Source: Lysobacter antibioticus (GTDB lineage: Bacteria > Pseudomonadota > Gammaproteobacteria > Xanthomonadales > Xanthomonadaceae). From it: a stretch of 64,000 nt of DNA. The notes beneath the pieces were generated by a model. It ran no database searches, was not told where the DNA came from, and was given only the letters and a program-made list of their open reading frames with translations. The stretch is from NCBI RefSeq assembly GCF_001442535.1, contig NZ_CP013141.1, positions 4,037,184 to 4,101,183 of the forward strand, read 5' to 3'. This document shows positions 7,300 through 16,655 of this stretch, piece after piece (the first letter of the stretch is position 1; each line of letters opens with the position of its first letter). The position numbers and the translations under genes were made by a program.

Positions 7300-8601
7300 A
7301 TGAAGTTCGCACGACTCAGCACCGCCGCCGGTATCGGCATGGCTTTGATGGTGACTTGCACTGCAAAAGCAGCGGAAGCCGAAGCGCCATCGTTGTCCAC
7401 AGCGCTTAACCTGATTCTTAAGGAAGGCAGGCCACTGCCGGCCCTGGAAATGCTGCGCACGGGCGTTGAGTCCGGGAGGTTCCCCGCAGCCACCTCGGCG
7501 CAGTTCTACGCGATTTCGGGCGATGCGATCGGGACCGCGCAAATGAACGATCGGGGGGGCAAGTCCAGCCAAGAAGAGTCGCTGCCGCCCCTCCCGGCCT
7601 CGTGGGATGCCCGCCCGGCTGTGGCCGAGATCGTTCGAGCGTCAACGGGCAAGCAGGTGGTGATGCTCAACGAAGACCACTATCACCAACTTCACCGCGC
7701 CTTCGGCTTGCTTCTGCTCAAGGAACTGCGCAAGGCTGGCTTCACCCATTTCGGCGCTGAGACCTTTGGCAGCACGCTTCAGGAAAGCATGGCGGACGGG
7801 GCGCCCGACCTGCGCACGGGTGTCTACACGACCGATCCACTCTATGCCGACATGACCCGCCAGGCCGCAGCCCTGGGCTACTCGCTATTCGATTACGAGC
7901 AACGCCCGGATCAGGAGTCCAACGACGGCTCGCCCGAAGACCAACGCTTGGCCCGTGAGCGGGCCCAAGCCAAGAACATTGCCGCCATTCTCAACGGAGA
8001 TCCGACCGCTCGCATCTTCATTTATGCGGGCTCGGGCCATATCGCTGAGTCGACTGAGCCGGATGGCCGTGAGTGGATGGCCCTGATGCTCAAGAAGGAG
8101 CATGGGATCGACCCGCTCACGGTGAATCAGGTTCTGGGCACCCCGCGTAGTCGCTCCGAACTCGACAGTGCACTCTATCGCTCAGTCGGTTCAGCCCTGT
8201 CCTCCCCCTCCGTACTTCAGTCGACGACCGGGATGCTGACGGTTCCGGGCTTCGACATCGTGGTGTTCCACCCGAGACAGCTCTTGTCGGACGGTCGGCC
8301 GACCTGGCTCGGCATGAACGGGTACCGATCCCCGTGCCGGGTCCAGTTCAAGCCCAACCAGCAGCCGTCTCTAATCAGGGCCTTCGTCGCTTCGGAGGAG
8401 CCGCGGGCTATACCCATGGATCAGGTCCTCATTTCGTCAGGGGCGAAAGAGGTAACTCTCATGCTCCCCGTGGGTCGGTATCGGCTGGTACGCGAAACCC
8501 TAGAAGGCAATCGGGCGTTAGGGGATGCCGCCATACAACCGTCCAAGGGCGCAAGTGACGAAAAGGGCGGTCGCTGCCTGCAATTCGCCTCCAAACCATG
8601 A
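7300..8601 (+). CDS. Secreted EreA/ChaN/TraB-superfamily-like protein in the peptide operon
   Basis: 433 residues from ATG 7300 (GGAG upstream). Residues 1-25 form a signal peptide (MALMVTCTAKAA). The main domain carries NEDHYHQLH (about 124-132), FGAETFG, SLFDYEQRPD and YAGSGHIAE. Spaced His/Glu motifs of this order occur in the EreA (erythromycin esterase)/ChaN/TraB superfamily. After about residue 300 there is a beta-rich tail ending VTLMLPVGRYRLVRE. The stop overlaps the exporter start (ATG 8598). Its role is not known; a periplasmic hydrolase acting on ester bonds would fit an ester-containing peptide, as a processing or self-protection enzyme, but this is inference. The superfamily call is moderate. 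Confidence 0.6.
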   Translation: MKFARLSTAAGIGMALMVTCTAKAAEAEAPSLSTALNLILKEGRPLPALEMLRTGVESGRFPAATSAQFYAISGDAIGTAQMNDRGGKSSQEESLPPLPASWDARPAVAEIVRASTGKQVVMLNEDHYHQLHRAFGLLLLKELRKAGFTHFGAETFGSTLQESMADGAPDLRTGVYTTDPLYADMTRQAAALGYSLFDYEQRPDQESNDGSPEDQRLARERAQAKNIAAILNGDPTARIFIYAGSGHIAESTEPDGREWMALMLKKEHGIDPLTVNQVLGTPRSRSELDSALYRSVGSALSSPSVLQSTTGMLTVPGFDIVVFHPRQLLSDGRPTWLGMNGYRSPCRVQFKPNQQPSLIRAFVASEEPRAIPMDQVLISSGAKEVTLMLPVGRYRLVRETLEGNRALGDAAIQPSKGASDEKGGRCLQFASKP

Positions 8602-10712
8602 GGCAGCCACGAATCATCCTGCAGTCGCAGGCTACCGAATGCGGCCTGGCCTGCCTCGCCATAGTTGCCGATGCTCATGGGGCCGGTCTCGGCCTGCGCG
8701 AGCTACGCCAGCGATTCCCCGTGTCCGCGAAAGGCACAACCCTCCAGCGATTGATTGAAATAGCCGGAGAACTAAAACTCCGAGGCAGGGCGCTGAGGCT
8801 GGATCTGTCCCAACTCCCGCGCCTCGCGCTGCCCTGTGTACTGCATTGGGATTTGAACCACTTCGTCGTGTTAACGGATCTCTCGTCGCGTCATGCGGTC
8901 GTACTTGATCCCGCAGTGGGAAGGCGACGGTTGCCACTGTCCGCCCTATCGCAGCACTTCACGGGTGTAGCCCTGGAGTTGGCACCGGCAAGTGACTTCA
9001 CCCGCGCCCCGCCGAAACCTACGGTGACATTTAGGCAGCTAACGGGCCCGATTACCGGCCTAAAGCGCTCGCTCGGACTAGTGCTCCTGCTCTCTCTGGT
9101 GCTCCAGCTGTTTGTGGCGATCGCACCGTTCTATATTCAATGGGTCGTCGATCAAGTCCTCGTTTCGGCAGACCGGAACCTACTCTTCGTTCTAGCGATT
9201 GGCTTCACGTTAGCGCTAGTCGTCCAAAGTGCCGTTGTCTGGCTTCGCGGTACCACGGTCGTGCTGCTGTCTACTCGCTTAGGCCTCCAGTGGGTCGGAA
9301 ATCTTCATGCCCATCTGCTGAAACTTCCGTTGGAGTTCTTCGAGAAGCGCCACGTGGGCGATGTGACTTCGCGCATGGGGGCGGCACAATCGATCCAGAA
9401 GACGCTAACCGTCAGCACCGTCGAGGCGCTGGTCGATGGCCTCATGGCTGCGGTCACCCTCGCGATGATGGCGGTATACAGCGTCAAGCTAATGGTGGTC
9501 AGCCTCGCCGCGGTCGGCCTGTACCTTGGAGCTCGGATAGTCGCCTACAGCTACACCAGGGAGCGGACCGAGCATCAGCTAATCGTTGCCGCGAAGCAAC
9601 AAAGCCACCTACTCGAATCTCTGCGCGGCATCCAGAGTCTCAAGGTGGCTAATCGGGAGACGATGCGCGGCGCGGTATACGAGAACCTCATGGTGGTTAC
9701 GGCCAACCACGACATCTGGCTGGCTCGCGCCGGCATCGCTTTTGCCAGCGTCAACCAGTTGGTGTTCGGGATCGAACGTATCGTCGTCGTGTTGATCGCA
9801 GCGTCCATGGCGCTGGATAGTACATTCTCGGTGGGCATGCTCGTCGCCTATCTCGCCTATCGAGAGCTATTCGCACAGCGCGTCGCGGCTTTGATCGATA
9901 AGGGTGTCGAGTTCCGGATGCTGCGACTGTTTGGCGAGCGACTGGCCGACATCGCGCTAACCCCACCCGAGCGAGCGTCGGTCGGCCCACAGGGCGACAT
10001 CGACCTAAGAGACGCCCACATTGTGGTCGAGCATCTGTCCTTCCGGTACGCCGATGACGAGCCCTGGGTCATACACGATTGCAGTTTTCGGATCGAAGCC
10101 GGTGAATCTGTCGCCATCACCGGCCCTTCTGGTTGTGGCAAGACGACCCTAATGAAGTTGCTTTTAGGACTCCTAACTCCCACCAGCGGTTCGATCTCTA
10201 TCGGCGGCCAAGATATGTCGAAGATAGCTCCGCCGCAGGCGCGTGCGCACTTTGGCGCGGTACTGCAGGATGATCAACTGTTTGCCGGAACGATCGCCGA
10301 GAACATCAGCTTCTTCGACGAGAGCAATGATCCGACACAAGTAGTAGGCGCGGCGATCCTGGCCGGCATTCACGACGAAATTGACGCGATGCCGATGCGC
10401 TACCAGACGGTCATCGGCGACATGGGGAACACCCTCTCCGGAGGCCAGAAGCAGCGCATCATTCTGGCACGCGCTCTGTTTCGGCGCCCCCGCATCTTGT
10501 TCTTGGACGAGGCGACCAGCCACCTGGATGTCGACCGGGAGCGTCTTGTCAACGAGGCAGTGCGGTCACTCGCGATCACCAAGGTGATTGTTGCTCACCG
10601 GCCGGAGACGGTCGCTAGTGCAGACCGGACGCTGATCCTGCAACGCGGCTCCGTTGTATCTGGACACGGAACTGAGGGCTCGTCGGCCCACAGAGCCAGC
10701 CATCGATTCTAG
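8598..10712 (+). CDS. Bacteriocin-type ABC exporter with N-terminal C39 peptidase
   Basis: 704 residues. C39 peptidase domain at 1-130 with oxyanion Gln (Q9), catalytic Cys (C15 in TECGLAC), His (H88 in LNHFVVL) and Asp (D104 in VLDPAVG). Six-helix transmembrane domain from about 160 to 440. The nucleotide-binding domain has Walker A GPSGCGKTT, Q-loop VLQDDQLFAG, signature LSGGQ, Walker B RILFLDEAT and H-loop VIVAHRPET. The protein should cleave the double-glycine leader and export the mature peptide using ATP. It overlaps the preceding gene by 4 bp (ATGA) and is the last gene of the peptide operon. Confidence 0.93.
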   Translation: MRQPRIILQSQATECGLACLAIVADAHGAGLGLRELRQRFPVSAKGTTLQRLIEIAGELKLRGRALRLDLSQLPRLALPCVLHWDLNHFVVLTDLSSRHAVVLDPAVGRRRLPLSALSQHFTGVALELAPASDFTRAPPKPTVTFRQLTGPITGLKRSLGLVLLLSLVLQLFVAIAPFYIQWVVDQVLVSADRNLLFVLAIGFTLALVVQSAVVWLRGTTVVLLSTRLGLQWVGNLHAHLLKLPLEFFEKRHVGDVTSRMGAAQSIQKTLTVSTVEALVDGLMAAVTLAMMAVYSVKLMVVSLAAVGLYLGARIVAYSYTRERTEHQLIVAAKQQSHLLESLRGIQSLKVANRETMRGAVYENLMVVTANHDIWLARAGIAFASVNQLVFGIERIVVVLIAASMALDSTFSVGMLVAYLAYRELFAQRVAALIDKGVEFRMLRLFGERLADIALTPPERASVGPQGDIDLRDAHIVVEHLSFRYADDEPWVIHDCSFRIEAGESVAITGPSGCGKTTLMKLLLGLLTPTSGSISIGGQDMSKIAPPQARAHFGAVLQDDQLFAGTIAENISFFDESNDPTQVVGAAILAGIHDEIDAMPMRYQTVIGDMGNTLSGGQKQRIILARALFRRPRILFLDEATSHLDVDRERLVNEAVRSLAITKVIVAHRPETVASADRTLILQRGSVVSGHGTEGSSAHRASHRF

Positions 10713-10821
10713 CCGCGACATCTCAGATCGAGAGACGCCTTTGCTCAAGACTGGCCAAGAATATGATTCGCTGCGGCGTCACGGCGAGCATGGCCAAAGA
10801 CAAAAACCACACTTCTAAGGA

Positions 10822-13800
10822 ATGAAGATGCTCGTTGGGAAAAGACCAAATCCGCTAGCAGCAAGCTTGGCTGTCGCGCTGACTGCCCTGGCCCCCTTCT
10901 CGGCCATGGCCGCGTTCCCGGTTGAGACCGGCCAGGCACTTCCGGGGGGGCATGCGCCTGGCCCAGTTTGGATCGGCGCATGGCCGAGCACCTACACACT
11001 TCGTGAGGCGATGGCAGCTTGCGAGCGACACAAGATCGACCGTGCCGAGGACTTGATTGAGTACCCGCCGCTGCAGGACGGATTCAACCAAAGGACATGG
11101 ACCATCACCGACTGCAAGAAGGCGGTCATCGCGCCCGAGGCGACAGGTGGTTTGCTCACCATCCATCTGGAGATGGCCAATCGATACGATCTACCGCCTT
11201 CTATAGATCCGCCAGTGGACCACTATGCCTACTATTACGGGACCACTAATGCGTTCTGGCCATTGAAAGAGCGCGAGGAAGACACCGGCAAGAACCTGGG
11301 CCGAAGCGACTGCAGCAACAATTGCATCGGAAATCCAATCGTCGTTAACGCCGCAAATAAATTCCAGGACGAGACCGATTACGCAGGCAATGGCGGTCGG
11401 GGCTTGAAGTTCCATCGCTACTACAACAGCGCGCCCGAAGTCGGCTTGGCCGATCTCGGCGAGAGCTGGCGGCATACCTACAGCCGAAGCCTCGAGTTCA
11501 ATTCGTTCTCGACCGAAAGTAAAGCCATCACCATCCACCGAGACGATGGGATGCAGATTCTGTTCCGAAGGGTGGATGGCGCCTGGTTGCCCAGTGCCGA
11601 GGTTAGGATGGTTTTGACCCCGGTGTTGGAAGCCGGCCTTCCCATTAGCTGGGAGCTGGCCAACGCCGCCGACGGCTCCGTCGAAACCTACGACGCAGAA
11701 GGCCGCTTGTTGGCCATCGACTACCTCGACGGCTATCACCTCACCCTGAATTACGTTGCCGGCCTGCTCAGCAAGGTGACCGACGCGCAAGGTCGGGTCT
11801 TGCAGATCGATCATGACAGCAACGGCCTCATCTCGTCAGTGACCGATCCGACCGGCGTCAGGTATGACTACACCTATCTGAGTCCGAATTATCCGACCTT
11901 CCCGGACGATACAGAGCGGCGTCTGGAAAAGGTCGTGGCAACTTCAGGGTATAAGCGGGAGTACCAGTACTACGCAGGCACTGAATCCATGATGCGCGGC
12001 TTGCTGACCAGTGTCCTGGACGAGACCGGTTCGGTTAAAGCAAAGTTTGGTTACGACAACACGGGCAATCCCATCTCGACTGAGCACACCCAGGGAGCGG
12101 AGCGCTACGTCGTCGAAGGAGGGCAGTACGGCACCACAGACGTCGTATATTCGAACGGCCTTCGATACAAGTACAAGTTCACGACGATCAATGGGCGAAA
12201 GCTTACGACCGATGCGGAGCGGGTCTGTACGGACGGCTGCGCCAGTGCGACGGCCGTCTACACCTACGATGCCAACGGCTTTCCCGATCGGGTTGGTGAC
12301 TTCGGGCGCACGTCTGCGGATTACGATTACAACGCTCGCGGATTGGTGGCTCAGAAGCGCGAAGCTATCGGGAATCGAGAGGAGCGACTGACGCAGATTG
12401 ATTGGCATCCGACGTTTGATGTTCCGACAGAGGAGCGCGTCTACAATCGTGACGGCGAGCTTTGGACGAAGCGCCATTGGACATATAACGGGCGTGGGCA
12501 GGAACTCACTGCAACAAAGATCGACCCACTGACGGGAGCCGCTCGCACTAGCGTAACGACTTATTGCGAGACAACCGATGTGCAGGCGGGCCACTGCCCG
12601 ATCATTGGGCTGGTTACGCAGGTGGACGGGCCGCGCACGGACGTCAACGACAGCACGTACTTTGCCTACTACCTTCAGGATGAGGCTGGATGTGCCACGC
12701 CTACCGGCAGCTGCGGCCATCGGAAGGGCGACGTGTGGAAGGTGACCAATGCCATGGGTCAGGTCGAAGAGATTCTGAAGTATGACCCCAGCGGCCGAGC
12801 CGTCTCCAGTCGCGACGCCAATGGCGTCGTGACGGATCTCGAGTATCACCCCCGAGGCTGGCTGCTCCGGCAGATCGTTCGCGGAAGCGACAACGCGGCG
12901 GAAACGGATGATGCAATTACGGTCATGGAGTACGACACTGTCGGACTCTTGAAGAAGACTACAGACCCCGATGGCGTCATTGCTCGCTTCGAATATGATC
13001 CGGCCGGTCGCCTGACGGATGTGATCAGCTCGACCGGCTCGCGAATCCACTACACCCTGGACAACGAAGGTCGCCCCGAGAAGACGGACATCAAAGACCC
13101 GGGCGGTGTCATTCAGCGCACCCTGTCGACCTTGCGCAATCAAATGGGGCAAATCAAGTCCGTAAAGGACGCCTACGGACGGGCGACCAACTTCACGTAC
13201 TGGGCCGCCGGAACGCCGAGCTATACGACCGATGCTTTAGGGCGACAAAGCACGGAAACAGCCAATTGGTTTCGCCAGACGGACCAAACTCGCGCCAATT
13301 TGGCCGGTCGCACGACAGGTTCCAATCATTTCTATGATGCCGCAGGCGAGCTAGCGTCGACCTATGACGGTGTAGGTCGCGAGACCGGCTACGATCGCAA
13401 TCGCTTTGGCGAAATATTGACGCTGAGAAGCCCGGCAACCGGATCGAGTAGCTACGCCTACGACAGTGGTGGAAACCGTACGTCCGGGACCGACGCGGAC
13501 GGACGGGTCACTCAGCACACCTATGACGCACTCGACCGATCGTTGGCAACACTCTACCCGGCCGACCCCACCCTGAACGTAACTCGCTCTTACGACGTCC
13601 CGTCCGTGGCGTGTGCGGCTGATGAGAAGTTCGGCAAGGGCCGCCTGGCCCGCGTCACCGACTCGACCGGCTACACCGACTATTGCTATGGCCGTTACGG
13701 AAACATTGTCAGGAAGATCCAGGCGGTCAACGGAAAGACGTTCACTTCGCGATACGAATACACCAAGGGCGGTCGGCTTAAGTCAATCACGTACCCAAGC

Positions 13801-15396
13801 GGTACGCTGGTCGCGTACGGGGCTAACAGCGAGGGCAATGTCGCAAACATCACTGTGACCCGACCAGGCCAAGCCAGCCAGGCACTCCTGACTAGCATCA
13901 CCTACTACCCGTTCGGCCCAGCCGGTGAGTTCGTCTTTGGTAATGGCCGCCGATTGCGCCGACAGTTCAACCTGAACTATCAGCCGACCAGCATTCAAGA
14001 CACCGGAGTGGATGGTCTTTCAGCGGGCTTCGTTTTCAATGAGGTGGGGAATCTGGTCGAACTACGGAAGGGCGACCAGTCCACACCGGCCTTGCGAAAG
14101 TACGGGTATGACGCGCTCAATCAGCTCACCGACGTCAAAACGGGAGCAGACGCTCCGCTCAAGACTTACCTTTACCATGACTTTACTCAGAACCGAACGA
14201 CAGAGATCACCAATGGTGCGACGAGCATTAGCTCGGTCTACACGGTGGACCGCCTGACGGAATGGAACGGCGTAGCACGTGCCTATGATTCCTCTGGAAA
14301 CACGATCAGCATCGGAGGCGCAGCCAAGGAGTTTGCCTATAACGCAGCTGGCCGCATGAGCACCGTGAAGGTGAACGGCCTGACTAAGGCCTCCTATCGC
14401 TATAGCGGTGTTGGAGAGCGGGTCCAGCGACAGCTCGGCTCTGTCGTGGACTATACAAACTACGACACGGTCGGTCGCTTCCTGGGCCGTTACGACGCTA
14501 CCGGTGTTTCGACGCAGGAGGTAATTTGGCTGGGGGATCTGCCGGTCGGTATCGTAGCGGCTGGAAAGCTGCACTATATCGAAGCTGATCATCTGGGCAC
14601 GCCACGAGTCATTATCGATCCAGTCCGGCAGCGAGGAGTCTGGAAGTGGGACATGACAGGTGATGCTTTCGGCGCGTCTGCCCCAAGCCAAGACCCAGAT
14701 CAGGATGGCAAGGCTTTCGTTTTCGACCTGCGATTCCCCGGACAACAATACGACGCGGTCAGCGGGACCCATTACAACATTCACCGCGACTATGATCCTC
14801 TGGCAGGCCGTTACCTTCAAAGCGATCCCATCGGATTACAAGGTGGCCTGAACACTTACAACTACGTTAGTAACTCGCCGATGCTATGGACAGATCCATT
14901 GGGACTATTGCAATGGTCGGAACGTCCATTACAAACATTGAATACATTGATTGCAGGCAACCCTGTCAGAACGTATCCAACCGCCCCGGTGACTCTATTC
15001 AAGGAAAATGGCCTGGGGCGCACAACTATGGACTGGTCCGCCGATACGAATTGCCTATGCGAGAATGGCCAGTACCGGCTTGATGAGTTTAAGGTCGATG
15101 TGGGTGTTCTAATGTATCTACGCCCAAGCTATGCCGACAGCATAAAGAAGTGGGACACGATCAAAGCAGAAAAGCAGCATGTGAAGGATTTGAATGCCTG
15201 GATGGCTGATGCTCGCAAGGGCACGGAGTTTCTAGAGGGACGCTTGAGAAGCGATCTCTACTCTAGCGACCTTGAGTGCAAGGCAAAGAACCATCTAGAA
15301 TTGAAGTTCTATCTTTCGGCGAGCGCTGAGTTCGCGGCGTTCAAGTCCTGGCAGCGATGGGACGAGTCTAAAATCCATACGTATAAGGGAAAGTGA
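10822..15396 (+). CDS. RHS/YD-repeat protein with Sec signal and variable C-terminal tip
   Basis: 1,524 residues. A signal peptide (cleavage near AFSAMAAF) suggests export by Sec. A region resembling DUF6531 (GGRGLKFHRYYNS) precedes many YD/RHS repeats such as YEYDxxGRL and FEYDPAGRL from about 250 to 1300. The conserved RHS core end is present (YDPLAGRYLQSDPIGL, then DPLGL at about 1362). The final 162 residues form the variable tip, with visibly lower GC than the core, two close cysteines (CLC), and a segment AEKQHVKDLNAWM that resembles a degenerate HExxH. RHS shells usually encapsulate a toxic C-terminal domain. No PAAR or VgrG gene is nearby. Its stop overlaps the start of the next gene. 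Confidence 0.85.
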   Translation: MKMLVGKRPNPLAASLAVALTALAPFSAMAAFPVETGQALPGGHAPGPVWIGAWPSTYTLREAMAACERHKIDRAEDLIEYPPLQDGFNQRTWTITDCKKAVIAPEATGGLLTIHLEMANRYDLPPSIDPPVDHYAYYYGTTNAFWPLKEREEDTGKNLGRSDCSNNCIGNPIVVNAANKFQDETDYAGNGGRGLKFHRYYNSAPEVGLADLGESWRHTYSRSLEFNSFSTESKAITIHRDDGMQILFRRVDGAWLPSAEVRMVLTPVLEAGLPISWELANAADGSVETYDAEGRLLAIDYLDGYHLTLNYVAGLLSKVTDAQGRVLQIDHDSNGLISSVTDPTGVRYDYTYLSPNYPTFPDDTERRLEKVVATSGYKREYQYYAGTESMMRGLLTSVLDETGSVKAKFGYDNTGNPISTEHTQGAERYVVEGGQYGTTDVVYSNGLRYKYKFTTINGRKLTTDAERVCTDGCASATAVYTYDANGFPDRVGDFGRTSADYDYNARGLVAQKREAIGNREERLTQIDWHPTFDVPTEERVYNRDGELWTKRHWTYNGRGQELTATKIDPLTGAARTSVTTYCETTDVQAGHCPIIGLVTQVDGPRTDVNDSTYFAYYLQDEAGCATPTGSCGHRKGDVWKVTNAMGQVEEILKYDPSGRAVSSRDANGVVTDLEYHPRGWLLRQIVRGSDNAAETDDAITVMEYDTVGLLKKTTDPDGVIARFEYDPAGRLTDVISSTGSRIHYTLDNEGRPEKTDIKDPGGVIQRTLSTLRNQMGQIKSVKDAYGRATNFTYWAAGTPSYTTDALGRQSTETANWFRQTDQTRANLAGRTTGSNHFYDAAGELASTYDGVGRETGYDRNRFGEILTLRSPATGSSSYAYDSGGNRTSGTDADGRVTQHTYDALDRSLATLYPADPTLNVTRSYDVPSVACAADEKFGKGRLARVTDSTGYTDYCYGRYGNIVRKIQAVNGKTFTSRYEYTKGGRLKSITYPSGTLVAYGANSEGNVANITVTRPGQASQALLTSITYYPFGPAGEFVFGNGRRLRRQFNLNYQPTSIQDTGVDGLSAGFVFNEVGNLVELRKGDQSTPALRKYGYDALNQLTDVKTGADAPLKTYLYHDFTQNRTTEITNGATSISSVYTVDRLTEWNGVARAYDSSGNTISIGGAAKEFAYNAAGRMSTVKVNGLTKASYRYSGVGERVQRQLGSVVDYTNYDTVGRFLGRYDATGVSTQEVIWLGDLPVGIVAAGKLHYIEADHLGTPRVIIDPVRQRGVWKWDMTGDAFGASAPSQDPDQDGKAFVFDLRFPGQQYDAVSGTHYNIHRDYDPLAGRYLQSDPIGLQGGLNTYNYVSNSPMLWTDPLGLLQWSERPLQTLNTLIAGNPVRTYPTAPVTLFKENGLGRTTMDWSADTNCLCENGQYRLDEFKVDVGVLMYLRPSYADSIKKWDTIKAEKQHVKDLNAWMADARKGTEFLEGRLRSDLYSSDLECKAKNHLELKFYLSASAEFAAFKSWQRWDESKIHTYKGK

Positions 15397-15890
15397 TGCT
15401 CATGAAGAGACTTCTTCTCACTCTTGGCCTGTGCCTTTCTGCAATTCCGGCTACCTCTTACGCGCACCGATGCAGCAAGGAGAACGCGGCTGCGGAGACG
15501 GTAACCATCCGCTACCTTGGAAATGACGAGGCTCAGGCAAAAATATTCAGCCAGGAGGGGAGGTACGAACTGCGGAATCAGTCGCGGATTTCCCTCAGCT
15601 TCGCGGTGTACACCAAGTACGCGTTGCCAGTCTTGTATCCAATGGACACGACCGTTCAAATCCAAAACACCGAAGGTGGTTGGTCAGACAACGTGCTTTC
15701 GTTGAGTCACTACGAGGCTCCCGACAAAGTGCTACGCATCAAGCCGGGTGGTTCATTTCAGTTCTTCGCAGACACGCGCGATAGTGCCGACAAAGATTAT
15801 CGTCTAGGCATAAGAACTCCAAAAGGGTGCTGGTTTTATTCGGCTCCTTTTCGCTTTGAACATACAAAGCGAAAGGTTTCAGGAAGCTAA
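15396..15890 (+). CDS. Periplasmic protein, candidate immunity protein for the RHS tip (copy 1)
   Basis: 164 residues with a signal peptide (LLLTLGLCLSAIPATSYA). ATG 15396 overlaps the RHS stop (TGATG), so translation is coupled to the toxin candidate. The mature protein is beta-rich and carries GGWSDNVLSLSHYEAPD, a PGGSFQFFADTRD segment and a C-terminal KGCWFYSAPF. The next gene encodes a protein of the same size with the same landmarks. Coupling to a variable RHS tip, small size and periplasmic targeting all point to an immunity protein; the family itself is not one I can name. The alternative start at 15402 loses two residues. Confidence 0.65.
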   Translation: MLMKRLLLTLGLCLSAIPATSYAHRCSKENAAAETVTIRYLGNDEAQAKIFSQEGRYELRNQSRISLSFAVYTKYALPVLYPMDTTVQIQNTEGGWSDNVLSLSHYEAPDKVLRIKPGGSFQFFADTRDSADKDYRLGIRTPKGCWFYSAPFRFEHTKRKVSGS

Positions 15891-16105
15891 CGCCTAGGCT
15901 GCTGCACCAACCCATTTCTCTCCGGAAATTCCTTGCAGTTGACTCCTCGCTGCTCACGACAGGCTCTTACTAGTAAGCGAATGCTCAGAAAGAAGTCCAG
16001 GTGCGAACACGGTCAGCGCCTCAGAACGAGGCGCGAATTTACGCAGAAGATATGCGGTCAGGACTATGTTGGTGGACATATTGAATATTAATCTGAGGAC
16101 CAATT
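15891..16105. other. Intergenic region between two immunity-like genes
   Basis: 215 bp without a convincing gene. It contains a perfect palindrome CTTACTAGTAAG (about 15966-15977) and a hairpin GCGCCTC-AGAAC-GAGGCGC (16016-16034) followed by GAATTT. The second immunity-like gene starts with GTG 16106 after a TGAGGAC ribosome-binding site. Confidence 0.5.
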
Positions 16106-16591
16106 GTGAATCTATTGGCCATGATTTTGCTGCCAGTTGCTCTCGTAATTCCCACCACATCGCATGCGAACGGTGACTGCGATAAGCCAATTGATGGGGT
16201 TCAGATCATCTACAGTGGGGTGGATGCTGATCGGGCTCGTGATTGGGGCTATGTATATGGAAAGTACGTGCTGATCAACGGTTCAAAGAAGACCTTGCGA
16301 TTCGCCACGTATAAGGGTGAGCGAGAGCCGGTTAAGTTGTACCCACTCGTTTTCACAATTGAAAAGCAGACAGTCGACGGGTGGAGCGACGACGTGACGG
16401 TTATCGATCACCCGGAGGCCGCAACTGCAACAGTTACAGTTCCTCCGGGTGATCGGCTGACATTCCTAGGTCAGAGTAGACCCGCCGGGCCGGATACCTA
16501 TCGCGCCAAGATTCGGCAGATGCGCGGCTGCTGGCTGCCTTCAGAACCATTTCAGGTTTCGAATGCCACCGAATCTAGCGGGCCTCACTAG
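16106..16591 (+). CDS. Periplasmic protein, candidate orphan immunity protein (copy 2)
   Basis: 161 residues, GTG start. Signal peptide MNLLAMILLPVALVIPTTSHA. It shares with the previous protein DGWSDDVTVIDHPEA (compare GGWSDNVLSLSHYEA), a PPGDRLTFLGQSRPA turn, YRAKIR, and RGCWLPSEPF near the C-terminus (compare KGCWFYSAPF). The two are clear but distant paralogues. A second, unlinked immunity paralogue behind an RHS gene is the usual trace of an earlier tip that was replaced, with its immunity gene kept. The gene is followed by a strong bidirectional terminator. Confidence 0.65.
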   Translation: MNLLAMILLPVALVIPTTSHANGDCDKPIDGVQIIYSGVDADRARDWGYVYGKYVLINGSKKTLRFATYKGEREPVKLYPLVFTIEKQTVDGWSDDVTVIDHPEAATATVTVPPGDRLTFLGQSRPAGPDTYRAKIRQMRGCWLPSEPFQVSNATESSGPH

Positions 16592-16620
16592 GCGGTCTCT
16601 CTGGAATTGTCCGATTGACG

Positions 16621-16648
16621 CTAAGAGGGCGCTTCAGCGCCCTCTTAG
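16621..16648 (+). terminator. Bidirectional intrinsic terminator between host genes and prophage
   Basis: Perfect 12-bp stem CTAAGAGGGCGC / GCGCCCTCTTAG with TTCA loop, followed by TTCTTGT on the plus strand. It separates the plus-strand immunity-like gene from the minus-strand tail-fibre gene ending at 16656 and lies near the left prophage limit. Confidence 0.85.
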
Positions 16649-16655
16649 TTCTTGT

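Noticed and set aside
11944..13152. Long minus-strand frame of 402 codons inside the RHS gene
   Set aside because: Antisense to clear YD repeats, composed of shadow-like residues with no family pattern; high GC makes long antisense frames common.
10822..16591. RHS protein as a T6SS effector
   Set aside because: There is no PAAR, VgrG or adaptor gene nearby and the protein has its own Sec signal.
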